From Gammaproteobacteria bacterium (GTDB taxonomy: Bacteria > Pseudomonadota > Gammaproteobacteria > Xanthomonadales > Wenzhouxiangellaceae), in contig JAJFKX010000037.1 in the NCBI GenBank assembly GCA_021772985.1, positions 44,004 to 108,003 on the forward strand: a DNA stretch of 64,000 bases, written 5' to 3'. This document shows, one piece after another, positions 27,672 to 36,024 of the stretch (positions within the stretch are counted from its first letter, which is position 1; each line of letters opens with the position of its first letter). The notes beneath the pieces are model-generated. The model was given only the letters and a program-made list of their open reading frames with translations, had not been told where the DNA came from and did not search any database. The position numbers were made by a program, and so were the translations under genes.

Positions 27672-29261
27672 GTGAGCAAAATCCCAATTCAAGTTGCGTT
27701 TCAAGGAGGCGGTGCAAAACTACCCTCACTGCTGGCAGCTGCCGATGCACTTCTTGAAGCAGAAGCAAGTGGAAAAGTATCAATTATTAGGCTTGCAGGT
27801 ACTTCTGCCGGATCGATTGCAGCTTCACTTCTAGCGACACGACAAGACTTTTTAGCATTGCGCCAATATTTTAGAAGTAGCATTGGCGAATCTATTGCAA
27901 AGCAAATGTCTTCCCCTACTATTGCACAAATGCTATGGAATAGCATAAGAGGCAAGCCGATTAGTTCATTTAAACCATTTGGCGATATCCTCGAAGAGAA
28001 TTTCAAAGCCAGGAGAATAAACAAAATTTCAGACCTTGATATTGAAACCTTAATTACTTACACAGAGTTACAAACTTCAGAGACCAAAATATGTGATCAG
28101 AATGATGATTTATTGCTGTCAATAGAAGATTCATGTGCTATCCCCATATACTTCCGAACCTGGAAAAGCAACCAAACAAAGTTAGACGGAGGTATTGGTG
28201 ATAATTTGCCTGTTAACTTTTTGACTACCCAACACTCTTCTGATGGGAAAATTCTGGCAATAACTTTTTCAAAGCCATGTGGAAGGCGAATATCAAATGC
28301 TAAAGATTTTTTTCTCAGCATTATTGATACTGCTATATCTTCAAATGAAGAAAAATCGTTAGCTTTAGTTAAGCATGACTGTCAATTTTGTATTGAAACT
28401 CAGTTAGGGACTTTCGATTTTGAAAAAGCGTTTAAAGAAGGTTTTGAATCCGAGTACGATCTAATTAAAAGTAAAGTTACAAATTGGATTAACCAAATCA
28501 TAGAAGCAGAAGCAATTAATAATCTAGTCAGAACAAACTATTGGAGTAAGAAAAACCCAGATCTGCTTGACCTAATGAATAGATCACACGATGTGCTTAC
28601 AAATTTAGTAAAAAAAGAAAAGTATTGTTTTATTGAAGTAATATTTGAACTATTTGCTTGTAGTTTTCGAAAAAAAGATGAGAGCCTAGCTGATGTCGCC
28701 AAGCTAAGTATTAAATTTAAAGTTGAATCAGATTATCTGCACGCTATTCGTATTTGTTTTTTTGACACAGACGCTGAAACAAAATTTATGTCTCACGCAG
28801 AATATTATATTCAGGATAATAATGGTGGATTCATAGATACAACTTTTATCCCGATGCTAGATAAAGATTGCCCTGATGATAGGGCTTTAGGCATTTTCTT
28901 CAATGAGCCTCTGGAAAAGGACTCTGGCACATATACTTTGATTTATAAAGAATCTGGTTTTGGCTTATTAAATAAACTAAAGATGAATGGAGAAGATAAC
29001 TTCTTTTTTAAACCTGATAAAGAGAAACAAGTAGGCCCAATTAAAAGTGTAAAGCTGATTGCACACTCGCCAGAAGAAGCAAATATCAAGTTAGAGAGTG
29101 CTCAAAGCCCGATTATTGGACAAAGTTTAGACATTCAAGATAATGCTGCCAAAGTGCCTTTCCCACGATATTCATCTGTTGGATGGGAGTGCAAAAAGCT
29201 GTCGTCAGCGAGCCCTGATGGCATTGAGCTCAAATTGTTGTATAATCAAAGCTATTCTTAA
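27672..29261 (+). CDS. Patatin-like phospholipase with unknown C-terminal domain
   Basis: The GTG start follows AAGG closely. Residues 1-200 form a patatin domain: oxyanion-hole GGGAK (12-16), nucleophile GTSAGS (Ser45) and the DGG motif at LDGGIGDNLP (Asp172), giving a Ser-Asp dyad. The C-terminal ~300 residues are not a domain I know and may be a ligand sensor. Patatins act as membrane-lipid-degrading effectors in CBASS and related defence systems, but no cyclase or sensor gene is adjacent. It follows copy B of the recombinase 3' end, so it is probably a second cargo gene. Confidence 0.82.
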   Translation: MSKIPIQVAFQGGGAKLPSLLAAADALLEAEASGKVSIIRLAGTSAGSIAASLLATRQDFLALRQYFRSSIGESIAKQMSSPTIAQMLWNSIRGKPISSFKPFGDILEENFKARRINKISDLDIETLITYTELQTSETKICDQNDDLLLSIEDSCAIPIYFRTWKSNQTKLDGGIGDNLPVNFLTTQHSSDGKILAITFSKPCGRRISNAKDFFLSIIDTAISSNEEKSLALVKHDCQFCIETQLGTFDFEKAFKEGFESEYDLIKSKVTNWINQIIEAEAINNLVRTNYWSKKNPDLLDLMNRSHDVLTNLVKKEKYCFIEVIFELFACSFRKKDESLADVAKLSIKFKVESDYLHAIRICFFDTDAETKFMSHAEYYIQDNNGGFIDTTFIPMLDKDCPDDRALGIFFNEPLEKDSGTYTLIYKESGFGLLNKLKMNGEDNFFFKPDKEKQVGPIKSVKLIAHSPEEANIKLESAQSPIIGQSLDIQDNAAKVPFPRYSSVGWECKKLSSASPDGIELKLLYNQSYS

Positions 29262-30184
29262 AAGAAGTAAAGTAATGAGCAGCATTGGCGTTAAAGTATA
29301 AGTTCGTAAATAACTTATTGATATTTAAGGTTTTATTTTTCTTTAACCAAGGTTAGATTGCACTTCTAAAACGTATAGCTATGAGCTACGTCGCAGTCTT
29401 TACATGTTATCAAAACCAAAGTTGTTTGGCCTGTTTTTTACAGTGCTGATCGTTCTCTTTTGCTTAATTTTCACTAATCAGGCCTGCAATATCTGCTCTG
29501 GCCAATTCACACATGTCATGTATAGAGAAGCAATGTTCGATAAGATTTCTCGGTTCCACAAAGGAGCTTGAGTTCGATATTCTGTCCTTACTATGTATAG
29601 AGAAGCAACATAGGGTGGGTACCCCTAGTTCTATAAAAATATTTCAACCTTATTCTGGAAAACTAAAATTTAGCCCATGACTCTGCAATCTCCCCATTAA
29701 TAACCGCACCTAGAGGTAGAGCGATTAAGCGGCCTACAATAGCTTTTGTTTAGGCGGGGTTTTATATTTCGGTGCGATGACATGCATGAGGCGGAAAGTA
29801 CCCAGTAAATAAAACCTATCTGATCTGTTGATTGGACATTGTAAAGTAATACTTTGTCGAAAGCGTACGGAGCTGCTCTACAAAAGGAATAAGAGGGGAT
29901 ATGTGGATACTTGACATTTCATAATAGAAAATACTTTTGGTCTGTGTGTAATCAAATAAGGCAACTTGACCAGTCTATATAAAAGGCAATCCATCTGCTG
30001 GCACTCAGCTATTAGTTAACACAATGGTTGTTGTTCACACCTAAAGATAAGTTTTAGTTATATCAGGTGACAGTAGTTCGCCCAGATTTTTTGTGATTAT
30101 TCATCTAGGAGCCGACTCGGCTGTGGCTTTCCTGAATTCGGGCTTACGCATAAAAACCTTTTTGTGAATACCCATCCTGGCTCC
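29262..30184. other. Long intergenic stretch
   Basis: About 900 bases without a convincing gene except a 55-codon frame at 29404. A 16-base direct repeat (ATGTATAGAGAAGCAA) occurs at about 29519 and 29596. I see no intrinsic terminator for the patatin gene. Confidence 0.45.
29404..29571 (+). CDS. Possible small membrane peptide
   Basis: A 55-residue frame begins with a basic start and a hydrophobic helix (LFGLFFTVLIVLFCLIF) followed by CNIC. There is no ribosome site. It may be a small single-pass peptide or chance. Confidence 0.25.
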   Translation: MLSKPKLFGLFFTVLIVLFCLIFTNQACNICSGQFTHVMYREAMFDKISRFHKGA

Positions 30185-30221
30185 CAGTCAAGGATTGCTT
30201 CTGTAAATTCCTCCTTGACTG
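30185..30221 (+). promoter_or_regulatory. Hairpin leader, copy 1 (upstream of DNA methylase)
   Basis: CAGTCAAGGA and TCCTTGACTG form a 10-bp perfect stem around a 17-base loop. The same stem with a near-identical loop recurs at 31770-31806 before another gene. In both places it lies 60-90 bases from the start codon, with a shared GGTTTTTATTT-type segment and an 'AACCC' run before the ATG. Confidence 0.65.
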
Positions 30222-30280
30222 GTCACTGAATCAGGGTGGGTTGAGGTGAGAGCGGTTTTTATTTTCTAACCCCTCTTAAC

Positions 30281-31003
30281 ATGAAAACCAACACTACCGG
30301 TAACGGCCAACCTGAGAACAGTAACTCAGGCACATTAAAAACTGGCCTTTATCATGGCGACTGTCGTCAGTTGCTTCCGCAGGTTCCTGACCACCACGTT
30401 GACCTGATCGTTACTGATCCACCGTACCTGGTTGATTATCAGGATCGTACTGGCCGCTCTATCGCCAATGACAAAAGTGCTGATTGGCTTGAAGCATCGT
30501 TTAAACAGATGTATCGGGCTCTGAAACCCAATAGTTACTGTGTTACTAATTACGGCTGGAACCGAGTTCATCTGTTTCAGCAAGCCTGGGAAAAGGCTGG
30601 TTTCCGAGCAGTTGCTCATCTGGTCTGGGTCAAAAATTACACTTCGAAATCTGGTATCACTGAGGCACGCCACGAAATGGCCTACGTGCTTGCCAAAGGC
30701 AACCCAAAGCCACCCACCACACCTCTGCTTGATGTCTTGGCCTGGCGGTATTCTGGTAACAAGCTGCACCCTACTCAAAAGCCAGTTATGGCCCTTGAAC
30801 CGATCATCAAATCGTTATCACATCCAGGAGCGCTCGTTCTTGACCCCTTCGCCGGTTCAGGGACTACTGCTATCGCTGCCTGGAAACAACGCCGTAGATT
30901 CCTCGGCATGGAAGTTGATGCCGAATACTACGGTATAGCGCGTAAACGACTGAATCGTTATATCGCTAGAATCAAACAGCAACGAGAAACACCCAGAACG
31001 TAG
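30281..31003 (+). CDS. Orphan DNA methyltransferase (beta-class, DPPY)
   Basis: The product is 240 residues. The catalytic motif TDPPYLV is at residues 45-51 and the SAM-binding motif LDPFAGSGTTAIAAW comes after it, the order of beta-class N4-cytosine or N6-adenine methylases. A target-recognition region lies between. No restriction gene is adjacent, so it is an orphan, as often seen on integrative elements where it protects or marks transferred DNA. A structured leader precedes it and a strong terminator follows. Confidence 0.88.
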   Translation: MKTNTTGNGQPENSNSGTLKTGLYHGDCRQLLPQVPDHHVDLIVTDPPYLVDYQDRTGRSIANDKSADWLEASFKQMYRALKPNSYCVTNYGWNRVHLFQQAWEKAGFRAVAHLVWVKNYTSKSGITEARHEMAYVLAKGNPKPPTTPLLDVLAWRYSGNKLHPTQKPVMALEPIIKSLSHPGALVLDPFAGSGTTAIAAWKQRRRFLGMEVDAEYYGIARKRLNRYIARIKQQRETPRT

Positions 31004-31029
31004 TTGGGTTTCCTTCATTGCTTTTTATA

Positions 31030-31058
31030 GGGTCGCCTGGAAACCCAGGCGACCCTTT
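31030..31058 (+). terminator. Strong intrinsic terminator after methylase gene
   Basis: GGGTCGCCTGG and CCAGGCGACCC form an 11-bp stem with a four-base loop and a short T run, 27 bases past the methylase stop. Confidence 0.85.
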
Positions 31059-31122
31059 CATTTACAAGGGAGATAAAGCACAAACCTTAACTTCCCATGA
31101 AAACTTAGCCAAAATAAGAGTT

Positions 31123-31692
31123 GTGGTTGTCTTTGAATCACTTATCATATTGGCCATAGAAAAGTTGTTGACTGGCACCGATGAAACAACTGAATCGGTC
31201 ACGAATATCGCCAAAACTTATCGTATTGAGGACAGCCAAGGCCGTGCTTTTGAACTAGAACCAGACCAGTTGATTCAAGCCGCTCAAGCCTGCATTCGAG
31301 AACGTTTTGACTTTGAGAAACCGGAGATCACCAGCGCTGATAGCGCCAGAGAACAAATACAGGTCCTAATCGGACATTACCAACACGAAGTATTTATGGC
31401 GCTGTGGCTCAATACTAAACACCGTTTGATTAATCATGAAGTCATGTTTCGCGGAACAATCAATAGTTCTGCCGTATACCCTAGAGAAGTAGTAAAAGCA
31501 GCTATCAGTCATAATGCAGCTGCCGTCATATTCGCTCATAACCATCCCAGCGGCAGCTCTGAACCTTCCCCATCCGATCAGAGTATTACACAGCGATTAA
31601 AAGAAGCCTTAGCACTTATCGATGTCCGGGTGGTTGATCATTTTGTTGTGGGTGAGCAAGTTAACTCAATGGCTGAACAAGGGCTGATCTAG
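31123..31692 (+). CDS. radC: RadC-like JAB-domain protein
   Basis: The C-terminal part carries the RadC/JAB metal-site pattern: FRGTINSSAVYPREVVKAAI, IFAHNHPSGSSEPSPSD (His-X-His plus Asp) and a downstream VVDHFVVG. Mobile-element RadC proteins are common, and their role in repair is disputed. The frame is open further upstream, but that stretch contains the methylase terminator hairpin, so I place the start at the GTG at 31123 behind AAGAG. There is no in-frame ATG before the conserved domain, so the N-terminus is uncertain. Confidence 0.75.
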   Translation: MVVFESLIILAIEKLLTGTDETTESVTNIAKTYRIEDSQGRAFELEPDQLIQAAQACIRERFDFEKPEITSADSAREQIQVLIGHYQHEVFMALWLNTKHRLINHEVMFRGTINSSAVYPREVVKAAISHNAAAVIFAHNHPSGSSEPSPSDQSITQRLKEALALIDVRVVDHFVVGEQVNSMAEQGLI

Positions 31693-31769
31693 CGGTTCCG
31701 TCGGTTGGTTGTTGGTTTTGATAAATCGGGTTCGATAAAAACCATTTCCGTTTTACCACTCCCAGCTCT

Positions 31770-31806
31770 CAGTCAAGGATTGCTTCTACGAATTCCTCCT
31801 TGACTG
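31770..31806 (+). promoter_or_regulatory. Hairpin leader, copy 2 (upstream of methylase-like gene)
   Basis: The same 10-bp stem CAGTCAAGGA/TCCTTGACTG and a 17-base loop that is nearly identical to copy 1 recur here, 57 bases before the next ATG. The shared flanks show that the whole leader of about 100 bases, not just the stem, was duplicated. Confidence 0.65.
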
Positions 31807-31863
31807 TTCGCTATTGGGGAGCGGTCTTTAAACGGTGGTTTTTATTTCTTAACCCTTTTTATC

Positions 31864-32589
31864 ATGAAAAACCAACCTTTCAAATTCGGTTACCAGTACG
31901 ACCCTACTGGAAAACTCAGTTCAGAGCAGGTAGCGCAGTTCAATCGCAGGATTGAATGGTTTTGCCAGGACCTGAAGGAACTGCACGAAGAGAGTGGGTA
32001 CACGGTATTTGAACTCATTGAATGGCTACTGGAAGAAGCGATTAATGATTTTGTATTTGAAACATCATCGGAGTCAATACCGCCAGCGGAAATAGCCGAT
32101 TCGATTAAGAAGTTAGCGGTGAGTGATCTGAGCAATCTCTATCATATGGCACCGCCGTTTGCTGACGTCTTGGGCGAAATATACCGCTACCTGGTTGCTA
32201 CTGGGTGTCGTAAGAATTGGGGCATTATCTCTATGTCACCGATGGTAGCGAGACAGGTGGCAATCGATCACTTAGACCTGCACCAGTTGCTTAAATTTGC
32301 TAAACAGAAGCGTCAGTGGAATATCTGCTCTGATCTGCGGGGATGTAGTACTGGGGCGGTGCTGCTCGCGACAGCGGCAGAAATCTACCGGTTCGATCCG
32401 AAACTCCTGAAGTACGTTGGTTTCAAAGCCATCGATACGAACTACCAGTGCTGCCGGATGACGTTGCTCAATTTCCTCTGGCATGATCAAATATATCACC
32501 AGCTTGACCATGTCGAAGTGTTTCATGGCAACGGGCTGGGTGCCGATAAAGAGTGGTTGTCTTCGCTGGAGTGGTCGCTGAGAGAGTAA
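31864..32589 (+). CDS. Degenerate N-6 DNA methylase-like protein
   Basis: The 241-residue product shares its central APPFADVLGEIYRYL with the methylase-like gene at 54313-55056 (APPFADVLGQIYQYL). It also keeps CSTGAVLLATA where SAM methylases have the glycine loop, and HGNGLG near the end. The GQYFTP-type motif has become WGIISMSP, and no NPPF/DPPY catalytic motif follows. It is probably a non-catalytic relative with a regulatory or DNA-binding role on the element. It has the duplicated hairpin leader and its own terminator. Confidence 0.6.
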   Translation: MKNQPFKFGYQYDPTGKLSSEQVAQFNRRIEWFCQDLKELHEESGYTVFELIEWLLEEAINDFVFETSSESIPPAEIADSIKKLAVSDLSNLYHMAPPFADVLGEIYRYLVATGCRKNWGIISMSPMVARQVAIDHLDLHQLLKFAKQKRQWNICSDLRGCSTGAVLLATAAEIYRFDPKLLKYVGFKAIDTNYQCCRMTLLNFLWHDQIYHQLDHVEVFHGNGLGADKEWLSSLEWSLRE

Positions 32590-32613
32590 ACCCAGCATGC
32601 GGTTAGCATCAAC

Positions 32614-32644
32614 GAAAGCCATCCGGGACATCCGGGTGGCTTTC
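32614..32644 (+). terminator. Intrinsic terminator
   Basis: GAAAGCCATCCGG pairs with CCGGGTGGCTTTC (one G-T pair), ending in CTTTCTT, 25 bases after the methylase-like stop. Confidence 0.75.
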
Positions 32645-32789
32645 TTGGTGTTCAACGACACGGACTAACGACAAACCGGTACCCACAGTGTGTGGAGTAG
32701 TTGATATTATCCACCTTGGTCAATCACGCACAGCGGAATAAGGGCAGTGCTCCTCCAACGCCGGCATGACGGGCAACAACAGCAGCAGC

Positions 32790-32850
32790 AAGTTTGCACC
32801 TTAGCACAAAGTGCTGCGGTGCAACTTGTTCAGGGGTTCCCCCTAAAAAC
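32790..32850. other. Candidate oriT-like palindrome
   Basis: AAGTTTGCACC and GGTGCAACTT form an imperfect dyad with an inner AGCAC/GTGCT pair, followed at once by GGGGTTCCCCCTAAAAACCCC-like bases. Nested dyads beside a conserved G/C-run are typical of transfer origins. No relaxase gene is next to it, so this is tentative. The rest of 32645-33082 holds no gene. Confidence 0.3.
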
Positions 32851-33082
32851 CCCAACGGTGAGCTGCACGTTAAGAATCGCCATGAAAAACTGAGGTTTCA
32901 TCACAGCTTAGAGCGCCCCATATTTGTCGACTAATTGCCCTAAAGACTCATTCGAGTAAATTAGCTTAAAGATAGGAATCGGCCAAAAACAGACATTAAA
33001 ACAGATCTTAAATGGTCTTCACTACAGTGCTAATTGGTCTTGAATAGTCAACGAAGCTATTAAAGCCCCGGTTTAAGGAAGT

Positions 33083-33589
33083 CTAGTTATCAATTAGCCT
33101 AAGGTTAACAAGACGGAGAGTCATTGCTTGTTCGCTTACCTCGAAATCTAATGACAGCTGATAAATATCCAAATCAGTCAGAGGCCTATCACCAACCGTT
33201 TCTTTGATAAGTGCTTCAGGCATAAGAATTTCAGCGGCAAACCGGTTTGCTTCTATTTCTATATAATCTTCCCCGGTACTTGAAGCCGCACTTCGTCTAA
33301 ACGCTTTGTCGACAAACAAGCGATCTACACCTTGAGTGTGAAGGATGTAATGTCCTAGCTCGTGAGCGCCAGTAAATCGCTGTCTATTTGCATGATGAGA
33401 TGAATTTATCGCAACTGTTCCCTTACCTTTCTCAACTAATAGAAACCCCGAATGATCGTCTTCCATATCTTCAAATATAATTTTTAATCCCTCTTGTTCA
33501 ATTAAAGCAAAGATATCAATAGGTAAATGATCTACTGCGTGTTTTTTTAAAAACTTTTTCGTTTCCTTTCTAATTTGAGTTTTGTTCAT
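33083..33589 (-). CDS. ImmA/IrrE-family metallopeptidase
   Basis: The 168-residue product has the zinc-peptidase motif GAHELGHYIL (His76, Glu77, His80) and a downstream EIEANRFAAEILMP segment giving the third ligand. ImmA/IrrE enzymes cleave a cognate XRE-type repressor to induce mobile elements or stress genes. The XRE gene lies 24 bases upstream on the same strand, so the pair forms a cut-to-induce switch. It is divergent from the ubiquitin-like operon and probably regulates it. Confidence 0.88.
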   Translation of the reverse strand: MNKTQIRKETKKFLKKHAVDHLPIDIFALIEQEGLKIIFEDMEDDHSGFLLVEKGKGTVAINSSHHANRQRFTGAHELGHYILHTQGVDRLFVDKAFRRSAASSTGEDYIEIEANRFAAEILMPEALIKETVGDRPLTDLDIYQLSLDFEVSEQAMTLRLVNLRLIDN

Positions 33590-33613
33590 AGCAAGCCTCT
33601 ATTTCTAATTTAC

Positions 33614-33964
33614 TCAATCCGAGTTTAATAATCTAGCTCTTTCAAGCGCCGCGGAAGCTTTTTCTGGTAAGGAGTGTTGTTGTTGGCCTACATCAATTTG
33701 AGAACTTGTAGTTTGCGCTTTTACATCTGGTAGCTTCGGCATGAGATCTTCAAGAGATACTCCAAAATAATCGCAAATCCGATAAATAACATAAACGGGG
33801 GTTCTTTGGTAGCCTAACTCTATATTCGTGAGAGTTGCTCTTTTTATTCCGATAAAGTCTGCAAGAGCTTGTTGGGTGATTTTTTTATCTGTTATCGGAT
33901 GTCTTTCCCTAAGTCTCAAAATGTTCTTTCTCAGACCATCATAAACTTTTTCATCATTAATCAT
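33614..33964 (-). CDS. XRE-family HTH regulator paired with ImmA-like peptidase
   Basis: I choose the ATG at 33964 because GGAG lies 6 bases upstream. Residues about 18-70 make an HTH_3 domain (QQALADFIGIKRATLTNIE, then YRICDYFGVSLEDLM). The tail is polar and could be the cleavage region for the partner peptidase. It likely binds the divergent promoter region at 33965-34126 and represses both directions. Confidence 0.85.
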   Translation of the reverse strand: MINDEKVYDGLRKNILRLRERHPITDKKITQQALADFIGIKRATLTNIELGYQRTPVYVIYRICDYFGVSLEDLMPKLPDVKAQTTSSQIDVGQQQHSLPEKASAALERARLLNSD

Positions 33965-34071
33965 GATGTGCTCCATAAAGTACATGCCCAACTAAATGAG
34001 GTTAGCTTATATAGGTAAAAATGTCAAATAAAAAACATGTTGAATTCACAGGGTGAGTATGTTAAGTTTAT

Positions 34072-34101
34072 GTCATATTAAAAACATATTATTTATATGA
34101 C
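34072..34101. promoter_or_regulatory. Candidate operator in divergent promoter region
   Basis: GTCATAT and ATATGAC form a dyad with a 16-base AT-rich centre between the XRE gene and the ubiquitin-like operon. Two AAAAACAT-type segments nearby may be further half-sites. Promoter elements are not clear enough to mark. Confidence 0.4.
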
Positions 34102-34126
34102 GCTGATTTAACCTAGAGATTGAACA

Positions 34127-34273
34127 ATGAAAAAACGAAGAAATAGTGAGGTCACCAGCAAAAAAGCTGCTTCGGCTGCTGGGAAAGTCCTTCGGAACTC
34201 AAAATCCAGTAAAGCGGCTAAAACCGCTGCTGCTTCCGCACTCACACAACGCCCAAACCGAAAAAAGAAATAG
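34127..34273 (+). CDS. Small very basic protein leading the ubiquitin-like operon
   Basis: A 48-residue frame reads MKKRRNSEVTSKKAASAAGK, then Lys/Ala/Ser-rich helices and a NRKKK end. Its composition resembles small nucleic-acid-binding proteins. A competing frame across the same bases would extend the multiubiquitin protein upstream, but that extension has no ribosome site, whereas this gene has a sensible start and stops 13 bases before the multiubiquitin ATG. I judge it a real gene of unknown role. Confidence 0.55.
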   Translation: MKKRRNSEVTSKKAASAAGKVLRNSKSSKAAKTAAASALTQRPNRKKK

Positions 34274-34286
34274 GAGTGATACCAAT

Positions 34287-34820
34287 ATGTCTGAAGTTAA
34301 CCAATTAGATGAGATCGAGATTGTTGATCTAGAAGAATATGCATGTGCTGACCGCCCTATCCCAAAGCGCGTTAAATACTATCTGATTAAGGTTGATGAC
34401 GAGAAATTTCGAGTCCAATCACCTATAAAAGCATCAGAGATACTGATTGTTGCAGATTTGGACCCTTGCGACTATAACCTTATCCAGAAGTTCAGAGGTG
34501 GTCGGTCGCTGGAACTTGAGCCTGATCAGGTTATCGACCTCCGGGAACCAGGTGTGGAGCGGTTCGTAAGCATCCCGAGTAGTGATATCAATATCATAGT
34601 CAACGGGCGGCAAGAGGTCGTGAACAAGAAGCGGCTTTCGTTCTCAGAGATTGTAAATATTGCTCACGACGGCAATCCACCAACAGGTGAGTTTATCTGC
34701 TTCACCGTCACTTATAGTAATGGACCCCGTCAAAACCCTGAAGGGACACTGACCGAAGGTCAGTTCATCAAGGTTAAATGCGGTATGAAACTCTATGTGC
34801 GAACAACTGATAAGTCTTAG
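34287..34820 (+). CDS. Multiubiquitin-domain protein (tandem beta-grasp)
   Basis: The ATG at 34287 has AGGAG 10 bases upstream. The 177-residue product contains two ubiquitin-like beta-grasp units. The first runs from YYLIKVDDEKFRV through ILIVADLDPCDYNLIQKF to LELEPDQVIDLREPGVERFV. The second runs from DINIIVNGRQEVV to FIKVKCGMKLYVR. This is the pattern of the bacterial multiubiquitin family, presumed protein tags for an E1-like enzyme. The C-terminus (RTTDKS) lacks Gly-Gly, so conjugation, if any, would differ from eukaryotic ubiquitin. The E1-like gene overlaps its end by 26 bases. Confidence 0.8.
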   Translation: MSEVNQLDEIEIVDLEEYACADRPIPKRVKYYLIKVDDEKFRVQSPIKASEILIVADLDPCDYNLIQKFRGGRSLELEPDQVIDLREPGVERFVSIPSSDINIIVNGRQEVVNKKRLSFSEIVNIAHDGNPPTGEFICFTVTYSNGPRQNPEGTLTEGQFIKVKCGMKLYVRTTDKS

Positions 34821-36024
34821 TCCAGATTTAAAACGGCTACGTGACGAGGGATACGACATTGACGTCGTATCCTCTTACTTAATTGTTCGTGATGTTCCTT
34901 ATGTCAACACTCAAAAAGAAGTAAATCACGGAATTTTGATATCAGAGCTTAATCTTGCCGGGGATAGAACGGTACAACCAAAAAACCACACTGTGTTGTT
35001 CTCCGGAGAGCACCCGTGTACCAAAGACGGCATGTTGCTCAAAGAAATTCAACATCAAAGTGCACAGCAAAAGATAGCCGAAGGGATAATTTCTCAACAC
35101 TCTTTTTCTTGTAAACCAGTGGTCAATGGACAGAAGGTTACCAAATATGCCGACTACCACGAAAAAATGACTACTTATATCAGTGTTATCAGTGGCCAAG
35201 CTCAAGCGATTAATCCAAGCGTGACAGCAAGGACATTCAATGTTATCGAATCCAGCAACGATGACACTGTATTTAAGTATAAAGACACAGCATCAAGCCG
35301 AGCCGATATCATGGAGGTATCACTTAAGTTGGCTAATCACAAGTTAGCAATAATTGGTCTTGGTGGCAGTGGGTCTTATATTCTTGATTTTATTGCTAAA
35401 ACGCCGGTAAGTGAAATTCATCTATTCGATAAGGACCTTTACCAACAGCACAACGCTTTCAGATCACCTGGTGCAGCAACACTTTCGGAGCTTCGGGAAA
35501 AATTCTCGAAAGCTGTCTACTATGCAAAAAAATATGGAGAAATGCACTCTGGCATTGTTGCACACGAAGTATTTGTCGATTTATCCAATATAGTTAAGCT
35601 TAAAAACATGGATTTCGTTTTTATCTGCATCGATAAAGCTAGTGCAAAGCGTCCTATTGTTGAAAAGCTAGAAGAGTTTGGCCTGAGCTTTATTGATGTA
35701 GGCATGGGCCTTGGCTTAGTGGATGGTGCTCTTGATGGTTTAGTCTGTGCGACAACAAGCTTGCCTTCAAAACGTGAACATTTTAAGAGGCGTGTATCAC
35801 TTGGCGATAATGATGATAGTGATAACGAATATTCTCGAAATATTCAGATTGCTGAACTCAATGCTCTAAATGCAATTATGGCGGTAATTAAATGGAAGAA
35901 ACTGCTAGGATTTTATATCGATGATACAAAGGAACTATACAGTGTTTATAACGTAGTCAATAACCAAATTCTCAACGAAGAGAGAGAATATGAAGAAGAA
36001 AACAAGCTCTCACTTACGGCATAA
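34795..36024 (+). CDS. E1-like (ThiF) adenylyltransferase with N-terminal E2/DUF6791-like domain
   Basis: Residues about 180-400 are a ThiF/E1 adenylation domain: LAIIGLGGSGSYILDFIA (nucleotide loop), IHLFDKD, the Arg of HNAFRSPG, and FICIDKASAKRPIVE. A Cys in GLVCATTS could be the thioester residue. The first ~170 residues fit the domain (DUF6791-type) found in front of such E1s in multiubiquitin operons. Its FSGEHPCTKDG stretch recalls the HP motif of E2 enzymes, and C there is a second candidate active Cys; that reading is inference. The gene overlaps both neighbours, so the operon is tightly coupled. Confidence 0.8.
   Translation: MCEQLISLSPDLKRLRDEGYDIDVVSSYLIVRDVPYVNTQKEVNHGILISELNLAGDRTVQPKNHTVLFSGEHPCTKDGMLLKEIQHQSAQQKIAEGIISQHSFSCKPVVNGQKVTKYADYHEKMTTYISVISGQAQAINPSVTARTFNVIESSNDDTVFKYKDTASSRADIMEVSLKLANHKLAIIGLGGSGSYILDFIAKTPVSEIHLFDKDLYQQHNAFRSPGAATLSELREKFSKAVYYAKKYGEMHSGIVAHEVFVDLSNIVKLKNMDFVFICIDKASAKRPIVEKLEEFGLSFIDVGMGLGLVDGALDGLVCATTSLPSKREHFKRRVSLGDNDDSDNEYSRNIQIAELNALNAIMAVIKWKKLLGFYIDDTKELYSVYNVVNNQILNEEREYEEENKLSLTA

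Noticed and set aside
27672..29261. Complete CBASS operon around the patatin
   Set aside because: No cGAS/DncV-like cyclase is next to it; the Ubl operon E1 lies 5 kb away with its own partners.
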